A stretch of DNA of 64,000 nucleotides from Streptomyces sp. LX-29 (GTDB taxonomy: Bacteria > Actinomycetota > Actinomycetes > Streptomycetales > Streptomycetaceae): contig NZ_CP089746.1 in the NCBI RefSeq assembly GCF_029541745.1, positions 4,969,559 through 5,033,558 on the forward strand, in the 5' to 3' direction. The stretch's first letter is position 1. The number at the start of each line of letters is the position of its first letter. The notes below the pieces were generated by a model. That model did no database searches, had not been told where the DNA came from, and worked only from the letters and a program-made list of their open reading frames with translations. Shown here piece after piece: positions 33,304 through 42,047 of the stretch. A program made the translations under genes and the position numbers.

Positions 33304-34089
33304 TCATCCTGCCAGTCGGGCACCACAGCCGCGGGGTGCGCCCAGGTCGCGGGAGAGTGCGCGCGCGGTATCCCGCACGGCCACCGCGAGGCGCTGCCGG
33401 CTCTCCTCCGCCAAGAGTCGCTCCCGGGGGCCGACCAGCCCGATCGCCCCGGCCGCCGCGCCCGAGCGGTCGAAGACCGGGGCGGCGATGCCCGCCTCGC
33501 CCAGCGCCGACTCCTGGTCCTCCACGGCGTAGCCGGTGGCCCGGGCGACGTCCAGCTGGGTGGCCAGCTCGGCGGGGTCGGTGGGGCCGGCGCCGGCGGG
33601 GCGGGTCCGCGCCGCGGCCAGCAGCCGCTCCCGCTCCGGGCAGGGGGCGAAGGCGGCGATCGCCTTGCCGAGGGCGCACGCCGGCCAGGGGAGGGAGGAC
33701 CCGGCCTCCGGCAGTTGGAGGGCGCCGGTCGGGCGCAGCGCGTGGTGCACCACCAGCACCCGCTCCCCGGTGAGCACGCCCACCCACACCGCCTCGCCGG
33801 TCTGCGCGGCCAGCGCCTCCGCCCACACCACCGATCTGGTCCGCAGCGTCTGCGTCTCCAGGTAGGCGTTGCCCAGGAAGACCAGCTCCGGCCCGAGCTG
33901 GTACTTGCTGGTCTCGGCGTCCCGCTCCACCAGGCCCTCCGCCTCCAGTGTGCGCAGCAGCGCGTGCACGGTCGGCTTCGCCGCGTCGACGCGGGCGGCG
34001 AGGTCGGTCACCCCCAGCCGGGGGCCGGCGCTCGCGAGCTCTCGCAGAATGCGCACCGCACGCTGGACGGACTGCACCGACTGGGTCAT
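33304..34089 (-). CDS. IclR-family regulator 1
   Basis: This 261-aa regulator has the N-terminal winged helix (LGVTDLAARVDAAKPTVHALLRTL is cut across the DNA-reading helix) and a C-terminal effector-binding domain with LVVHHALRP and SSLPWPACALGKAIAAF. The start ATG follows CAGGAGACA. It sits directly behind the cluster's XRE gene on the same strand, with 236 bases between them. IclR proteins sense small acids, and this one could control either the biosynthetic cluster or the catabolic genes on the other side of tRNA-Lys. Its last residues (APRGCGARLAG) are not conserved in the family. Confidence 0.9.
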   Translation of the reverse strand: MTQSVQSVQRAVRILRELASAGPRLGVTDLAARVDAAKPTVHALLRTLEAEGLVERDAETSKYQLGPELVFLGNAYLETQTLRTRSVVWAEALAAQTGEAVWVGVLTGERVLVVHHALRPTGALQLPEAGSSLPWPACALGKAIAAFAPCPERERLLAAARTRPAGAGPTDPAELATQLDVARATGYAVEDQESALGEAGIAAPVFDRSGAAAGAIGLVGPRERLLAEESRQRLAVAVRDTARALSRDLGAPRGCGARLAG

Positions 34090-34418
34090 GTCTTGTCTCC
34101 TGTTCGGAGTTACTGAACGCGGCACATGAATGCGGCATCCCCCGTTCGTACGTACCCCACGGAAGTGGAGAGTACTGATGATCGTGACCAGGACACGACA
34201 GAAGAGAGTGAAGAGGGCGGTGGATCGGGGGCGCGGCCGGGAGCGGTCTGGTGGCGCGGCGCGCCGGGGCACGTGAAGCCCATGGCTGGACGGCGCATGC
34301 GACGCCTCCTGGGGCGCATGTGGCACGGCGGATGTGCGGAGCGTCGGCATGTGCGGCACGGGAGGCAGATGGGGCGCGCGCATGCGGCGCGGGGAGCCCG
34401 ACCGAGGCGGCACATGCA
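34090..34418. other. Spacer upstream of IclR 1
   Basis: About 330 bases with no supported gene. It should contain the promoter of the IclR gene. I see no clear operator or repeat here. Confidence 0.4.
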
Positions 34419-34456
34419 AAAGTGGGCGTTCCCGACATATCGGGAACGCCCACTTT
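34419..34456 (-). terminator. Rho-independent terminator of tRNA-Lys
   Basis: A perfect 17-bp stem (AAAGTGGGCGTTCCCGA and its complement) with a four-base loop begins eight bases after the tRNA 3' end, and is followed by TTTTG on the - strand. Confidence 0.9.
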
Positions 34457-34464
34457 CTTCAGTG

Positions 34465-34538
34465 TGCGCCGCCAGGGACTCGAACCCCGGACCCGCTGAT
34501 TAAGAGTCAGCTGCTCTAACCAACTGAGCTAGCGGCGC
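34465..34538 (-). tRNA. tRNA-Lys (anticodon CTT)
   Basis: Read on the - strand, the acceptor arms are GCGCCGC and GCGGCGC. The D arm has AGTTGGTTA, the anticodon loop is CTCTTAA (anticodon CTT) inside a GCTGA/TCAGC stem, and the T loop is TTCGAGT within CGGGG/CCCTG. The discriminator base is A and CCA is not encoded. It has its own terminator. No integrase gene or repeated tRNA end is seen, so there is no sign of a tRNA-integrated element. Confidence 0.97.
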
Positions 34539-34689
34539 CTGCTGACAGAAGTAATACTACCTGGTCCTCGGGGGTGCCCCCGACCACCCCGGTCCCGGCC
34601 CCGGAAACCAGGCTCCCCGGGCGGCCCCGAGGCCGTGCGGCGGCGCCGCCGGGCCGGGGGAAGGGTCGTCGTCCCAAGAGAGGGGCCGC

Positions 34690-35451
34690 TCACAGGGTCA
34701 GCGAGAGCAGCACCGGGGCCGCCTCCCGGTTCAGGGTGTACGCCGCGTGTCGCAGCCGGTGCGCGTGCTCCACCGGCAGGGAGAGCGCCAGACAGCCGAC
34801 CGACTCGCCCGCGGTGATCGGCACCGCGGCGCAGACCGTGCCCACCGCGTACTCCTGGAGGTCGAGCACGGGGACGGTGGCGGGCTGGTTGTCCAGCTTG
34901 TTGAAGAGGACCTTCTCGTTGGTGGTGGTGCGCGAGGTCAGCCGCACGGTCTTGTGGCGGGCGAGGTGATCGCGGCGGCCGTTGTGGTCGAGCTGAGTGA
35001 GCAGACACTTGCCCACCGCCATGGCGTGACCGGCCGAGCGGAAGTCGAACCACTCGTTGACCTTCGGCGTCCGCGGCCCGTCCGCGTACTGCATGATCTT
35101 GATCTCGCCGTCGACATAGCGGCTGACGTAGATCGCCGCACCAATGGAGTCGCGCAGGGAGTCCAGCGTCCGCTGGAGCTTGTTCTCGATGGCGGCCTGG
35201 CGGTCGGGGCCGCTGGTGCCGAGCAGGATGAGGGATTCGCCGACGACGTAGGCGCCGTCGGTCACCTGCTCCACATAGCCCTCCCGATGCAGCATCCGGA
35301 GCAGATGGGCGAGGTGTCCGACCGGCAGGCCGGTTTCACGGGCGATCTGGACGTCGGTCACACCGCCGCCGTGCCTGGAGACCGTCTCCAGGACGCGCAG
35401 CGCGTACTGCACCGAGTGGAACGGCGCGGTCGGCTCTGGCTTGAGCGCCAC
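34690..35451 (-). CDS. IclR-family regulator 2
   Basis: This 253-aa regulator has a winged helix (GGGVTDVQIARETGLPVGHL) and an effector domain with VNEWFDFRSAGHAMAVGKCL. It starts on a GTG preceded by GGGGGAAA. It is divergent in neither direction: the ABC importer genes lie upstream on the same strand. Its position at the end of the importer/amidase/racemase gene set makes it the likely controller of those genes in response to a small acid or amide. It differs strongly from the other IclR protein at 33304. Confidence 0.88.
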   Translation of the reverse strand: MALKPEPTAPFHSVQYALRVLETVSRHGGGVTDVQIARETGLPVGHLAHLLRMLHREGYVEQVTDGAYVVGESLILLGTSGPDRQAAIENKLQRTLDSLRDSIGAAIYVSRYVDGEIKIMQYADGPRTPKVNEWFDFRSAGHAMAVGKCLLTQLDHNGRRDHLARHKTVRLTSRTTTNEKVLFNKLDNQPATVPVLDLQEYAVGTVCAAVPITAGESVGCLALSLPVEHAHRLRHAAYTLNREAAPVLLSLTL

Positions 35452-35469
35452 GGTTTCCCCCTACGAGGT

Positions 35470-35495
35470 TGTTACCGCTTGCCACAACGTCGTTG
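35470..35495. promoter_or_regulatory. Inverted repeats upstream of IclR 2
   Basis: An 11-bp palindrome CAACG-T-CGTTG (35485-35495) overlaps a wider GTTGT/ACAAC pair that starts near 35470, some 20-45 bases before the regulator's start. This is a plausible autoregulatory operator. Confidence 0.5.
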
Positions 35496-35611
35496 CTGCA
35501 GGTCACGACCCCGGGGCAGCCTTCACCCCGGTGCTGGGCACCTTCCCTGCGGAACGGCTGCCTATCACGGTAGCGGTCAACCGGGGCATCGGGAGCGGGT
35601 GTTGACGATAT

Positions 35612-35652
35612 TGGGGGCGCGTTCCACCGTCGTCACCAGGAACGCGCTCCCA
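35612..35652 (-). terminator. Terminator hairpin behind the ABC importer operon
   Basis: TGGGGGCGCGTTCC (35612-35625) pairs with GGAACGCGCTCCCA (35639-35652) with a single G-T mismatch and a 13-base loop. It lies 40 bases after the ATPase stop. Confidence 0.8.
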
Positions 35653-35691
35653 TGGCATATGCCAACGTCATCCATCGACCGGCATGTCGGT

Positions 35692-36519
35692 TCAGAGCAC
35701 CGCGCTCAGGAACTCCCGCGTACGCTCGTGCTCCGGCTCGCTGAAGATCCTTTCCGGGGGTCCGGACTCGATCACGCGGCCGGCGTCGAACATCAGAACC
35801 TCGTCCGAGATGTCCCGCGCGAAGCTCATCTCGTGGGTCACGCACACCATCGTGATGTCCGTCGTGTGGGCGATGTCCCGCAGCACGTCGAGCACGCCGG
35901 CCACCAGTTCCGGGTCCAGCGCCGAGGTCACCTCGTCCAGCAGCAGCACCCGCGGCCGCATCGCCAGGGCCCGCGCGATCGCCACCCGCTGCTGCTGCCC
36001 GCCGGACAGCTGGGTCGGGTAGGCGTCGCACTTCTCTCCGAGCCCCACCAGGTCCAGCAGCTCGCGCGCCCGCTCCTCGGCCTCCGCCCGGTCCAGGCCC
36101 AGGACGTGCACCGGGGCCTCGGTGACGTTGCGCAGCACCCGCATATGGGGGAAGAGGTTGAACTGCTGGAAGACCATGCCGATCTTCTTCCGCACCTCGC
36201 GGGTGTGCTTCTCGCCGGCCGGCACCAGCGAGCCGCCGCGCCGCTCATGGGTGAGGAGGGCGCCGTCGACGCTGATGGTGCCGGCGTCCGGTCGCAGCAG
36301 CGTCATCAGCAGTCGCAGGATCGTGGTCTTGCCCGAGCCCGAGGGCCCGATCAACGTCACATGGCGGCCGGGCGCCACCGAGAAGCACAGGTCGTCCAGG
36401 ACCGTGGTGTCGCCGAAGCGCTTGGTCACCCGGTCGAAGCGGATCAGCTCGTCGGGGGCCGCCGTCGCCGCTGCCGCCGTGTCGGTGGGGAAGGTGGTCT
36501 TCTTCGGTTCAGTGGCCAA
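35692..36519 (-). CDS. ehuA: ABC importer ATPase (polar amino acid/ectoine type)
   Basis: This 275-aa ATPase has Walker A GPSGSGKTT, the Q-loop region VFQQFNLFPHM, signature LSGGQQQRVAIARAL, Walker B VLLLDEVTSALDP and H-loop VTHEMSF. FNLFPHM and the overall length are typical of polar amino acid importers (GlnQ, EhuA). Its start overlaps the end of a permease gene by 11 bases. With two permeases and one binding protein it forms a complete importer. The ectoine/hydroxyectoine label comes from the family's usual annotation; the true substrate may be another cyclic amino acid or amide. Confidence 0.9.
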   Translation of the reverse strand: MATEPKKTTFPTDTAAAATAAPDELIRFDRVTKRFGDTTVLDDLCFSVAPGRHVTLIGPSGSGKTTILRLLMTLLRPDAGTISVDGALLTHERRGGSLVPAGEKHTREVRKKIGMVFQQFNLFPHMRVLRNVTEAPVHVLGLDRAEAEERARELLDLVGLGEKCDAYPTQLSGGQQQRVAIARALAMRPRVLLLDEVTSALDPELVAGVLDVLRDIAHTTDITMVCVTHEMSFARDISDEVLMFDAGRVIESGPPERIFSEPEHERTREFLSAVL

Positions 36520-37159
36520 GACGGCGCTCCAGGGCTCGCAGCAGAAGGGATGCCGGGTAGGCGATGAGGACGAAGGCGATGCCGGTCATGGTGTACGGCT
36601 CGATGTACTGGAAGGACGAGGCGCCCTCGGAGCGCGCCTGCTGCAACATGTCGACCACGCCGATCAGCGCGAGCATCGGGGAGTCCTTCAGCATCGCGAT
36701 CACGTAGTTGCCCAGCGCCGGCACCACGCGGCGCACCGCCTGGGGCAGGATCACCACGCCCCAGGTGCGGGCGGGGGAGAGGTTCAGCGCGGTGGCGGCC
36801 TCCCACTGCCCGGCCGGCACCGCGTCGATCCCGGCCCGGTACACCTCCGAGGTGTACGTGGAGTAGTGCAGGCCCAGCGCCAGCACCCCGGTGGTCAGCG
36901 CGGAGAAGGTGACGCCCCAGGTCGGCAGCACGTAGTAGAAGAAGAACAACTGCACCAGCAGCGGGGTGTTGCGGATGAACTCCGTGACGCCCAGAACCGG
37001 CCAGCGCACCGGCCGACGCGGTGAGCGCAGTGCCACCGCCCACACCAGACCCAGGGCGAAGGAGAGCATCGAGCCGAGGACGGTGGCCTCCAGTGTGACC
37101 AGCAGTCCGTCCAGCAGCTCGGGGAGGAAGTCGCGGGCGACGCCCCAGTCCCAGCTCAT
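36509..37159 (-). CDS. ehuD: ABC importer permease 1 (EhuD-like)
   Basis: This 216-aa inner-membrane permease has five hydrophobic helices and the HisM-type signature FIRNTPLLVQLFFFYYVLP. The cytoplasmic EAA loop reads GQWEAATALNLSPARTWGVV and contacts the ATPase. Its ATG overlaps the stop of the next permease gene (ATGA-like, four bases), so the operon is tightly coupled. Confidence 0.88.
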   Translation of the reverse strand: MSWDWGVARDFLPELLDGLLVTLEATVLGSMLSFALGLVWAVALRSPRRPVRWPVLGVTEFIRNTPLLVQLFFFYYVLPTWGVTFSALTTGVLALGLHYSTYTSEVYRAGIDAVPAGQWEAATALNLSPARTWGVVILPQAVRRVVPALGNYVIAMLKDSPMLALIGVVDMLQQARSEGASSFQYIEPYTMTGIAFVLIAYPASLLLRALERRLGH

Positions 37160-37833
37160 CGGGCACCCCCGGACGGCTCGGGCGACCGGCCCAGACCCGC
37201 CTTGGCCCGCCGCTCCAGCAGCCGCATCAGCCGGGTGAGCACGAAGGCCAGGGCGAAGTAGAGGGCGAGCACGATCGCGTAGATCTGGAGGCTCTCGCCG
37301 GTCGCCAGCCGGGACAGCTGGGCGGCGAAGGTGATGTCGGCGACGCTCACCGCCGAGACCAGCGCCGTGGCCTTGAGCAGCTCGATCAGCAGGTTGGTGA
37401 AGGGCGGGATCATCTCCGGGACGGCCTGCGGCAGGATCACCCTGCGCATCCGCTGCGCCGGGGTGAAGCTCAGCGCGATCGCCGCCTCCCGCTGCGCCGG
37501 GGTCACCGCGGCGATGGCGCCGCGCACGATCTCCGCTCCGTAGGCGCCGTAGGTCAGCCCGAGCGCCAGGACCGCCGCCCACATGGGCATCAGCTGCATC
37601 TCGAAGCTCAACGGCATCACGAAGAACAGCCAGAACATCAACACCAGCGCGGAGGTGCCCCGGAAGACCTCGACGTAGCAGCCGACGAGGAAGCGCACGA
37701 TCCACAGCCGGGAGGTGCGCGCGACGCCGAGGGCGAAGGCGACGACCGCCGCGAAGGCCGCGCTGTAGAGCGTCAGCTGGACGGTGATCCAGATACCCGG
37801 CAGCAGCCAGTGCTGCCACAGTCCCACGGTCAT
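37156..37833 (-). CDS. ehuC: ABC importer permease 2 (EhuC-like)
   Basis: This 225-aa permease pairs with the one downstream. The signature FRGTSALVLMFWLFFVMPL and the EAA loop AQREAAIALSFTPAQRMRR are clear. The ATG at 37833 overlaps the stop of the binding-protein gene (ATGA); an in-frame GTG nine bases upstream lies inside that gene. As with HisQM-type systems the two permeases probably form a heterodimer. Confidence 0.88.
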   Translation of the reverse strand: MTVGLWQHWLLPGIWITVQLTLYSAAFAAVVAFALGVARTSRLWIVRFLVGCYVEVFRGTSALVLMFWLFFVMPLSFEMQLMPMWAAVLALGLTYGAYGAEIVRGAIAAVTPAQREAAIALSFTPAQRMRRVILPQAVPEMIPPFTNLLIELLKATALVSAVSVADITFAAQLSRLATGESLQIYAIVLALYFALAFVLTRLMRLLERRAKAGLGRSPEPSGGAR

Positions 37834-38762
37834 GACGCGCACAGCTCCTCGGCGGTCAGATCGGTCATCTCCGCCTCGGTGAATCCGAAGGGCCGCACCA
37901 CGCGCAGCAGTTCGCCGCTCTTCTTCATCGCGCGCAGCTCGCTGTTGAAGGCGTCGCGCAGCCGGGTCTCCGCCGGCCGGAAGGCGAAGCCCCCCGCGCC
38001 GATGTCGGGCTTGCCGTCGACCGTCGCCTGGAACGGCTCGGTCGCCTCCGCCTTGCCGCTGTGGGTCTGGCGGACCACGTTGTGCACGGTCACCGTGGTG
38101 CCGGCGAAGACGTCCACCCGGCCCTGCTCCACCGCCAGCAGTCCGGCCAACTGGTCGGGCAGCACGGTGATCTCGCTCTCCTTCACCCCGGCGGCGACCG
38201 CGTAGCCGATCTGCGCGTACGCCGTGCCGCTGGCCAGCTTGGCGCCGGTCCTGACGATGTCGCGGTAGTCGTGGAGGTTCTTGGGGTTGCCTCTGGCGAC
38301 GATGAAGGCGTCGCGCATCCGGTAGTCGGGGTCGGAGAAGATCACCTGCTGGCAGCGCTCGGGGGTGATGTACATCCCGGCCGAGACCACGTCGAACTGC
38401 TGGGCGCGCAGTCCGGGGATGAGCGAGGCGAACTCGGTCGGCACCGGCTGGACCCGTTCCACGCCCAGCCGCTGGAAGACGACCTTGGCGATCTCCGGGG
38501 CCTCGCCGGTGAACTCGCCGTCCCGGTCGATGTATCCGAACGGGATCTCACCCGCGATGCCCAGCCGCACGGTCCCCTGGGACCGCAGCCGCTCCAGCAG
38601 GTTTCCGCCGTCCTTCGCGTCGGCGCCGGAGACCCGGCCGCAGCCGGCCGCGCCCCATGCCCCGAGTGCCGCCCCGCCGAGCAGGAGGGAACGGCGGTGG
38701 ATTCCCGCCCGTATGCCGTGCGCCGTGTCGCGTCCTCTGTCTCTGCCACGTGATCGAGCCAT
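37830..38762 (-). CDS. ehuB: Extracellular solute-binding lipoprotein (EhuB-like)
   Basis: This 310-aa binding protein carries a twin-arginine region (HRRSLLLGGAALGAWG) followed by a lipobox-like GAAGC, so it is probably a Tat-exported lipoprotein. The mature part shows the family-3 solute-binding fold: VRLGIAGEIPFGYID, DVVSAGMYITPERCQ, and GTAYAQIGYAVAAGV. It is the first gene of the importer operon. A divergent DUF3830-like gene starts 95 bases away. Confidence 0.88.
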   Translation of the reverse strand: MARSRGRDRGRDTAHGIRAGIHRRSLLLGGAALGAWGAAGCGRVSGADAKDGGNLLERLRSQGTVRLGIAGEIPFGYIDRDGEFTGEAPEIAKVVFQRLGVERVQPVPTEFASLIPGLRAQQFDVVSAGMYITPERCQQVIFSDPDYRMRDAFIVARGNPKNLHDYRDIVRTGAKLASGTAYAQIGYAVAAGVKESEITVLPDQLAGLLAVEQGRVDVFAGTTVTVHNVVRQTHSGKAEATEPFQATVDGKPDIGAGGFAFRPAETRLRDAFNSELRAMKKSGELLRVVRPFGFTEAEMTDLTAEELCAS

Positions 38763-38856
38763 GGGCGCGCGGCTACCCGACTTCACCGGAAACATGTCAG
38801 CCGGCTCGGGCACGATGGGTTGTCCGGAATATCCGCAACGACCGGGAGGAGAGCCG

Positions 38857-39372
38857 ATGAGCGGCCACCCGAGTCCGCAGCGTTTCGTCGAGATCTCGCT
38901 GGACAAGCGCGGAGTGAGCTGCACCGCCGTGCTGTTGGACGACCGCGCGCCCCTCACCTGTGAAGCCGTGTGGAACGCGCTCCCGTTGGGCGGTGACGTC
39001 TACCACGCGAAGTACGCGCGCAACGAGATCTACACGCTGCTGCCGTCCTTCGCGCCGCAGGAGCCGCCGCTGGAGAACCCGACGGTCACCCCGATCCCCG
39101 GCGACCTGTGCTACTTCACCTTCACCGACACCCTGTTGGGCACCGCCTCACACGGCTACCAGCCGGATGCGGCACACCGGGGCGACAGCCGGGTGGTGGA
39201 TCTCGCGCTCTTCTACGAGCGCAACAACCTGCTGCTCAACGGCGACACGGGCTGGGTGCCGGGCATCGTCTGGGGCGCGATCGTGGACGGCCTGGACCGG
39301 ATGGCGGACGCCTGCCAGGACCTGTGGCGGGCCGGGGCGCGGGGCGAGACGCTGGGGTTCCGTCGGGTGTAG
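38857..39372 (+). CDS. DUF3830-like protein
   Basis: This 171-aa protein has a conserved pattern that recalls DUF3830, a cyclophilin-like family: RFVEISLDKRGVSC, CEAVWNALPLGGDVYHAKYA, and FYERNNLLLNGDTGWVPG. ATG follows a GGAGGAG site. DUF3830 genes often accompany amidase, racemase and ABC importer genes, and this neighbourhood fits that. The biochemical function is not known to me. Confidence 0.75.
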   Translation: MSGHPSPQRFVEISLDKRGVSCTAVLLDDRAPLTCEAVWNALPLGGDVYHAKYARNEIYTLLPSFAPQEPPLENPTVTPIPGDLCYFTFTDTLLGTASHGYQPDAAHRGDSRVVDLALFYERNNLLLNGDTGWVPGIVWGAIVDGLDRMADACQDLWRAGARGETLGFRRV

Positions 39373-39441
39373 CCCGCCGGGCGCGGCGGGGTGCGCCGCA
39401 CCCGACGGGTGCGCGGTCCGGCGGAGACGGCCGGGGCGGGG

Positions 39442-40398
39442 TCAGACGATCCGGACGCCCAGCGCGTAGGCGGTGATCGAGGCGGGGTCGGAGCGCAGGT
39501 GGTCCTTGGCCGCGGCGCTGAAGCTGGGGGTCCGGGAGGTCGCCGGCTCCAGCCGCCACAGCAGGTTGCCGTCGCCGCGCCAGTGCACGTCACCGCCGCC
39601 ACCGGTCAGCGCGTAGCCCGGGGCCACCGCGGCGACGGCGGCCGGGTGGGCGGTCTGACCGGAGTCGGCGCGGGTGATGGCGACGTCGACGCGGCCGACC
39701 GGCAGGTGGCGGCGGAGCGCGATGGCGTAGGCGCGGATGTTGGCGGGGTCGGAGACCAGGTGGTCCTTGGACCGCGCCTTCCAGGAGAACTCGGTGGCGG
39801 GGAAGGAGGCGGTGCCGAGGTTGCCCTGGCCGTGCCAGTCCACCCGGAACCCGCCGCCGACCAGGACGTAGTCGGTGGACGAGGGGATCCCCGCCTCCGC
39901 CTCCGGGTGCGGGGCGGCGCCGCTGTCGGCGCGGGAGACGTAGACCGACCGCAGCAGCTGCGCGCGGCTGAGTCCGGCGATCTTCAGACCGATGACATAC
40001 GAGGTGAGCTCGTGGGCGTGCGCCCGCAGATGGTCCTTGGAGCTCACGACCCAGCCCGACAGGTCGTCGTTGGGGTACGAGGCCGTCAACAGCGCCCCGG
40101 GGTCGGCGTCGGTGGCGGTGGCCCCGCCGCCGATGGCGATCATCTCCCCGTCGCCGACGAGCGTGGTCTTGTCGATCCAGTGCTGCTGGGGAGGGTTGCC
40201 ACGATGCGAGAACACGGACACCGTTACGCGGCCGGAGGCGTCCTGAAAGGTGTTCAGACGCGTGCCGACGTTGTCGGCTCGGCGCGCCGCGGAGGGGATC
40301 GAACTCCGCGCGGCGGCGGTCCCACCGCTCACGGCTCCGACGGCAGCGGCCCCCGCGACGGCTGTCGCCGTACGCAACACTGCTCTCCTGCTCTTCAT
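39442..40398 (-). CDS. Tat-exported protein with three internal repeats
   Basis: This 318-aa protein has a twin-arginine signal (SRRAVLRTATAVAGAAAVG). The mature part contains three copies of a module of about 85-95 residues. Each ends with a KDHL block followed by a YxxGxx-type strand: KDHLRAHAHELTSYVIGLKI, KDHLVSDPANIRAYAIALR and KDHLRSDPASITAYALGVRI. Modules also share ADSG, a GGG turn and a GNL motif. I do not recognise a known domain. The repeat suggests a beta-rich, possibly three-bladed extracellular protein that binds something. It is preceded by its own promoter region and is on the same strand as the amidase gene. Confidence 0.8.
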   Translation of the reverse strand: MKSRRAVLRTATAVAGAAAVGAVSGGTAAARSSIPSAARRADNVGTRLNTFQDASGRVTVSVFSHRGNPPQQHWIDKTTLVGDGEMIAIGGGATATDADPGALLTASYPNDDLSGWVVSSKDHLRAHAHELTSYVIGLKIAGLSRAQLLRSVYVSRADSGAAPHPEAEAGIPSSTDYVLVGGGFRVDWHGQGNLGTASFPATEFSWKARSKDHLVSDPANIRAYAIALRRHLPVGRVDVAITRADSGQTAHPAAVAAVAPGYALTGGGGDVHWRGDGNLLWRLEPATSRTPSFSAAAKDHLRSDPASITAYALGVRIV

Positions 40399-40501
40399 CG
40401 ACCTGCCTCTCTGGTCACTGGTGCAACCTGTGGCGCTTGTCGGGACGTGACCCTAACCTTCGTCATGTGCATGGCGATATGCCCACAAAGGGGGGTTGAC
40501 G

Positions 40502-42004
40502 TCAGGGGCGCGCCACCCCCGCTGCGTACAGCGCGTGCGCCGTGCGCAGTACCAGGGCGTCGGCGTGGCGCGCCGCCACCAGCTGCACCCCGATCGGCAG
40601 ACCGTCGGCGTCCACCCCGCAGGGGACGGTCGCGGCGGGCTGCTGGGTGAGGTTGAAGGGGTAGGTGAAGGGCGTCCAGCCCGTCCAGCGGGTGTGCTCC
40701 GAACCGGGCGGCACCTCGACGCCGGCCGCGAACGCGGTGATCGGCAGCGTGGGGGTGACCAGCAGGTCGTACGCGGAGTGGAAGCGGCCCAGCGCCTGGC
40801 CCAGCGCGGCCCGTACGTCCACCGCCGCCAGGTAGTCCAGCGCGCTGTACCCGGCGCCCCGGGCGCAGATCTCGCGCAGCCCGGGGTCCAGCAGCTCCCG
40901 CTCCTCGGGCGTCAGAGGTTGCACCAGTCGCGCCGCGCCGCTGAACCACAGCACGTGGAACGCCTCCACCGGGTCCGTGACACCCGGATCGATCTCCTCC
41001 ACGCCCGCGCCGAGCTCGGCCAGCAGCTCCACGGCGCGCCGCACCGCCGCCGCCACCTCGGGGGCCACCGGGGCCGCCCCGCCCAGCGCCGGGCTGTAGG
41101 CGACGCGCAGCCCGGACACCGCGCCGGTGCCCGACGCGAGGGCGGCCCGGAAGCCCGCCTCGGCCGGCCCGAGCGGCGCCAGCTGCGACCAGTCGCGCCA
41201 GTCCGGACCGCTGATCACCTCCATCATCAGCGCCGCGTCCGCCGCGTCCCGGGTGATCGGTCCCACGTGCGCGAGCGTCCCGAAGGGGCTGGCGGGGTAG
41301 AGCGGCACCCGGCCGTAGGTGGGTTTGAAACCGAAGACGCCGCAGAAGGAGGCGGGAATGCGGATCGACCCGCCGCCGTCGGTGCCCAGGCTCAGCGGGC
41401 CGGCGCCCAGCGCGACGGCGGCCGCGCTGCCCCCGCTGGAGCCGCCGGCGGTGCGCCGCGGGTCGTGCGGATTGCCGGTCACCCCGGTCAGCGGGGAGTC
41501 GGTGACGCCCTTCCAGCCGAACTCCGGGGTGGTGGTCTTGCCGACGAAGACCGCGCCGTGCTCGCGCAGCCGCGCCACCGCGGGCGCGTCCTCGTCCCAG
41601 CGCCGCCCCTCGGCACGCACCGTCCGCGAGCCGCGCAGCGTCGGGGCGCCGCGCACCGGTAGCAGGTCCTTCACCGAGACCGGCACCCCGTCCACCAGCC
41701 CGGCGGGCTCGCCCCGTCGCCACCGCTCGGCGGAGGCCGCCGCCTGCCGCAGCGCCTCCTCGGCGTCCACCCGACAGAAGGCGTTGACGCCGGCCGGGAT
41801 CCGCTCGACGCGCTCCAACACCGCGCGGACCGCCTCGACCGGGGAGAGGGAGCCGGCGGCGTAGAGCTCGACCAGCCGGACCGCGCTGAGGTCGGCGGGA
41901 TCGACGGCGTCCTCGACGCCGGCGGCGGCGCCGCCTTCCGCGTCCCCCGCCAGGTGGCCGGCGTCGGCGGCGGGGTGGTCGTGCGTGTCGTTCGCGTCGG
42001 TCAC
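40502..42004 (-). CDS. Amidase (amidase signature family)
   Basis: This 500-aa amidase has the Ser-cisSer-Lys triad: Lys in GVPVSVKDLLPV, the Gly/Ser-rich AGGSSGGSAAA and the nucleophile Ser in DGGGSIRIPASFCG. It hydrolyses an amide bond, releasing ammonia or an amine. The GTG at 42004 follows a GGGCCC stretch; the first 30 residues are low complexity (His/Asp/Ala/Gly). It lies 43 bases behind the hydroxyacid dehydrogenase gene on the same strand, so the two are probably co-transcribed. Together with the importer it suggests breakdown of an imported amide. Confidence 0.92.
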   Translation of the reverse strand: MTDANDTHDHPAADAGHLAGDAEGGAAAGVEDAVDPADLSAVRLVELYAAGSLSPVEAVRAVLERVERIPAGVNAFCRVDAEEALRQAAASAERWRRGEPAGLVDGVPVSVKDLLPVRGAPTLRGSRTVRAEGRRWDEDAPAVARLREHGAVFVGKTTTPEFGWKGVTDSPLTGVTGNPHDPRRTAGGSSGGSAAAVALGAGPLSLGTDGGGSIRIPASFCGVFGFKPTYGRVPLYPASPFGTLAHVGPITRDAADAALMMEVISGPDWRDWSQLAPLGPAEAGFRAALASGTGAVSGLRVAYSPALGGAAPVAPEVAAAVRRAVELLAELGAGVEEIDPGVTDPVEAFHVLWFSGAARLVQPLTPEERELLDPGLREICARGAGYSALDYLAAVDVRAALGQALGRFHSAYDLLVTPTLPITAFAAGVEVPPGSEHTRWTGWTPFTYPFNLTQQPAATVPCGVDADGLPIGVQLVAARHADALVLRTAHALYAAGVARP

Positions 42005-42047
42005 GGGCCCTCCACGGCTGGTGGTCGGCGAATCACTCCACGGGCGG

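Noticed and set aside
34465..34538. tRNA-Lys as an attachment site for an integrated element
   Set aside because: No integrase, excisionase or second copy of the tRNA 3' end was seen, and the tRNA keeps its own terminator.
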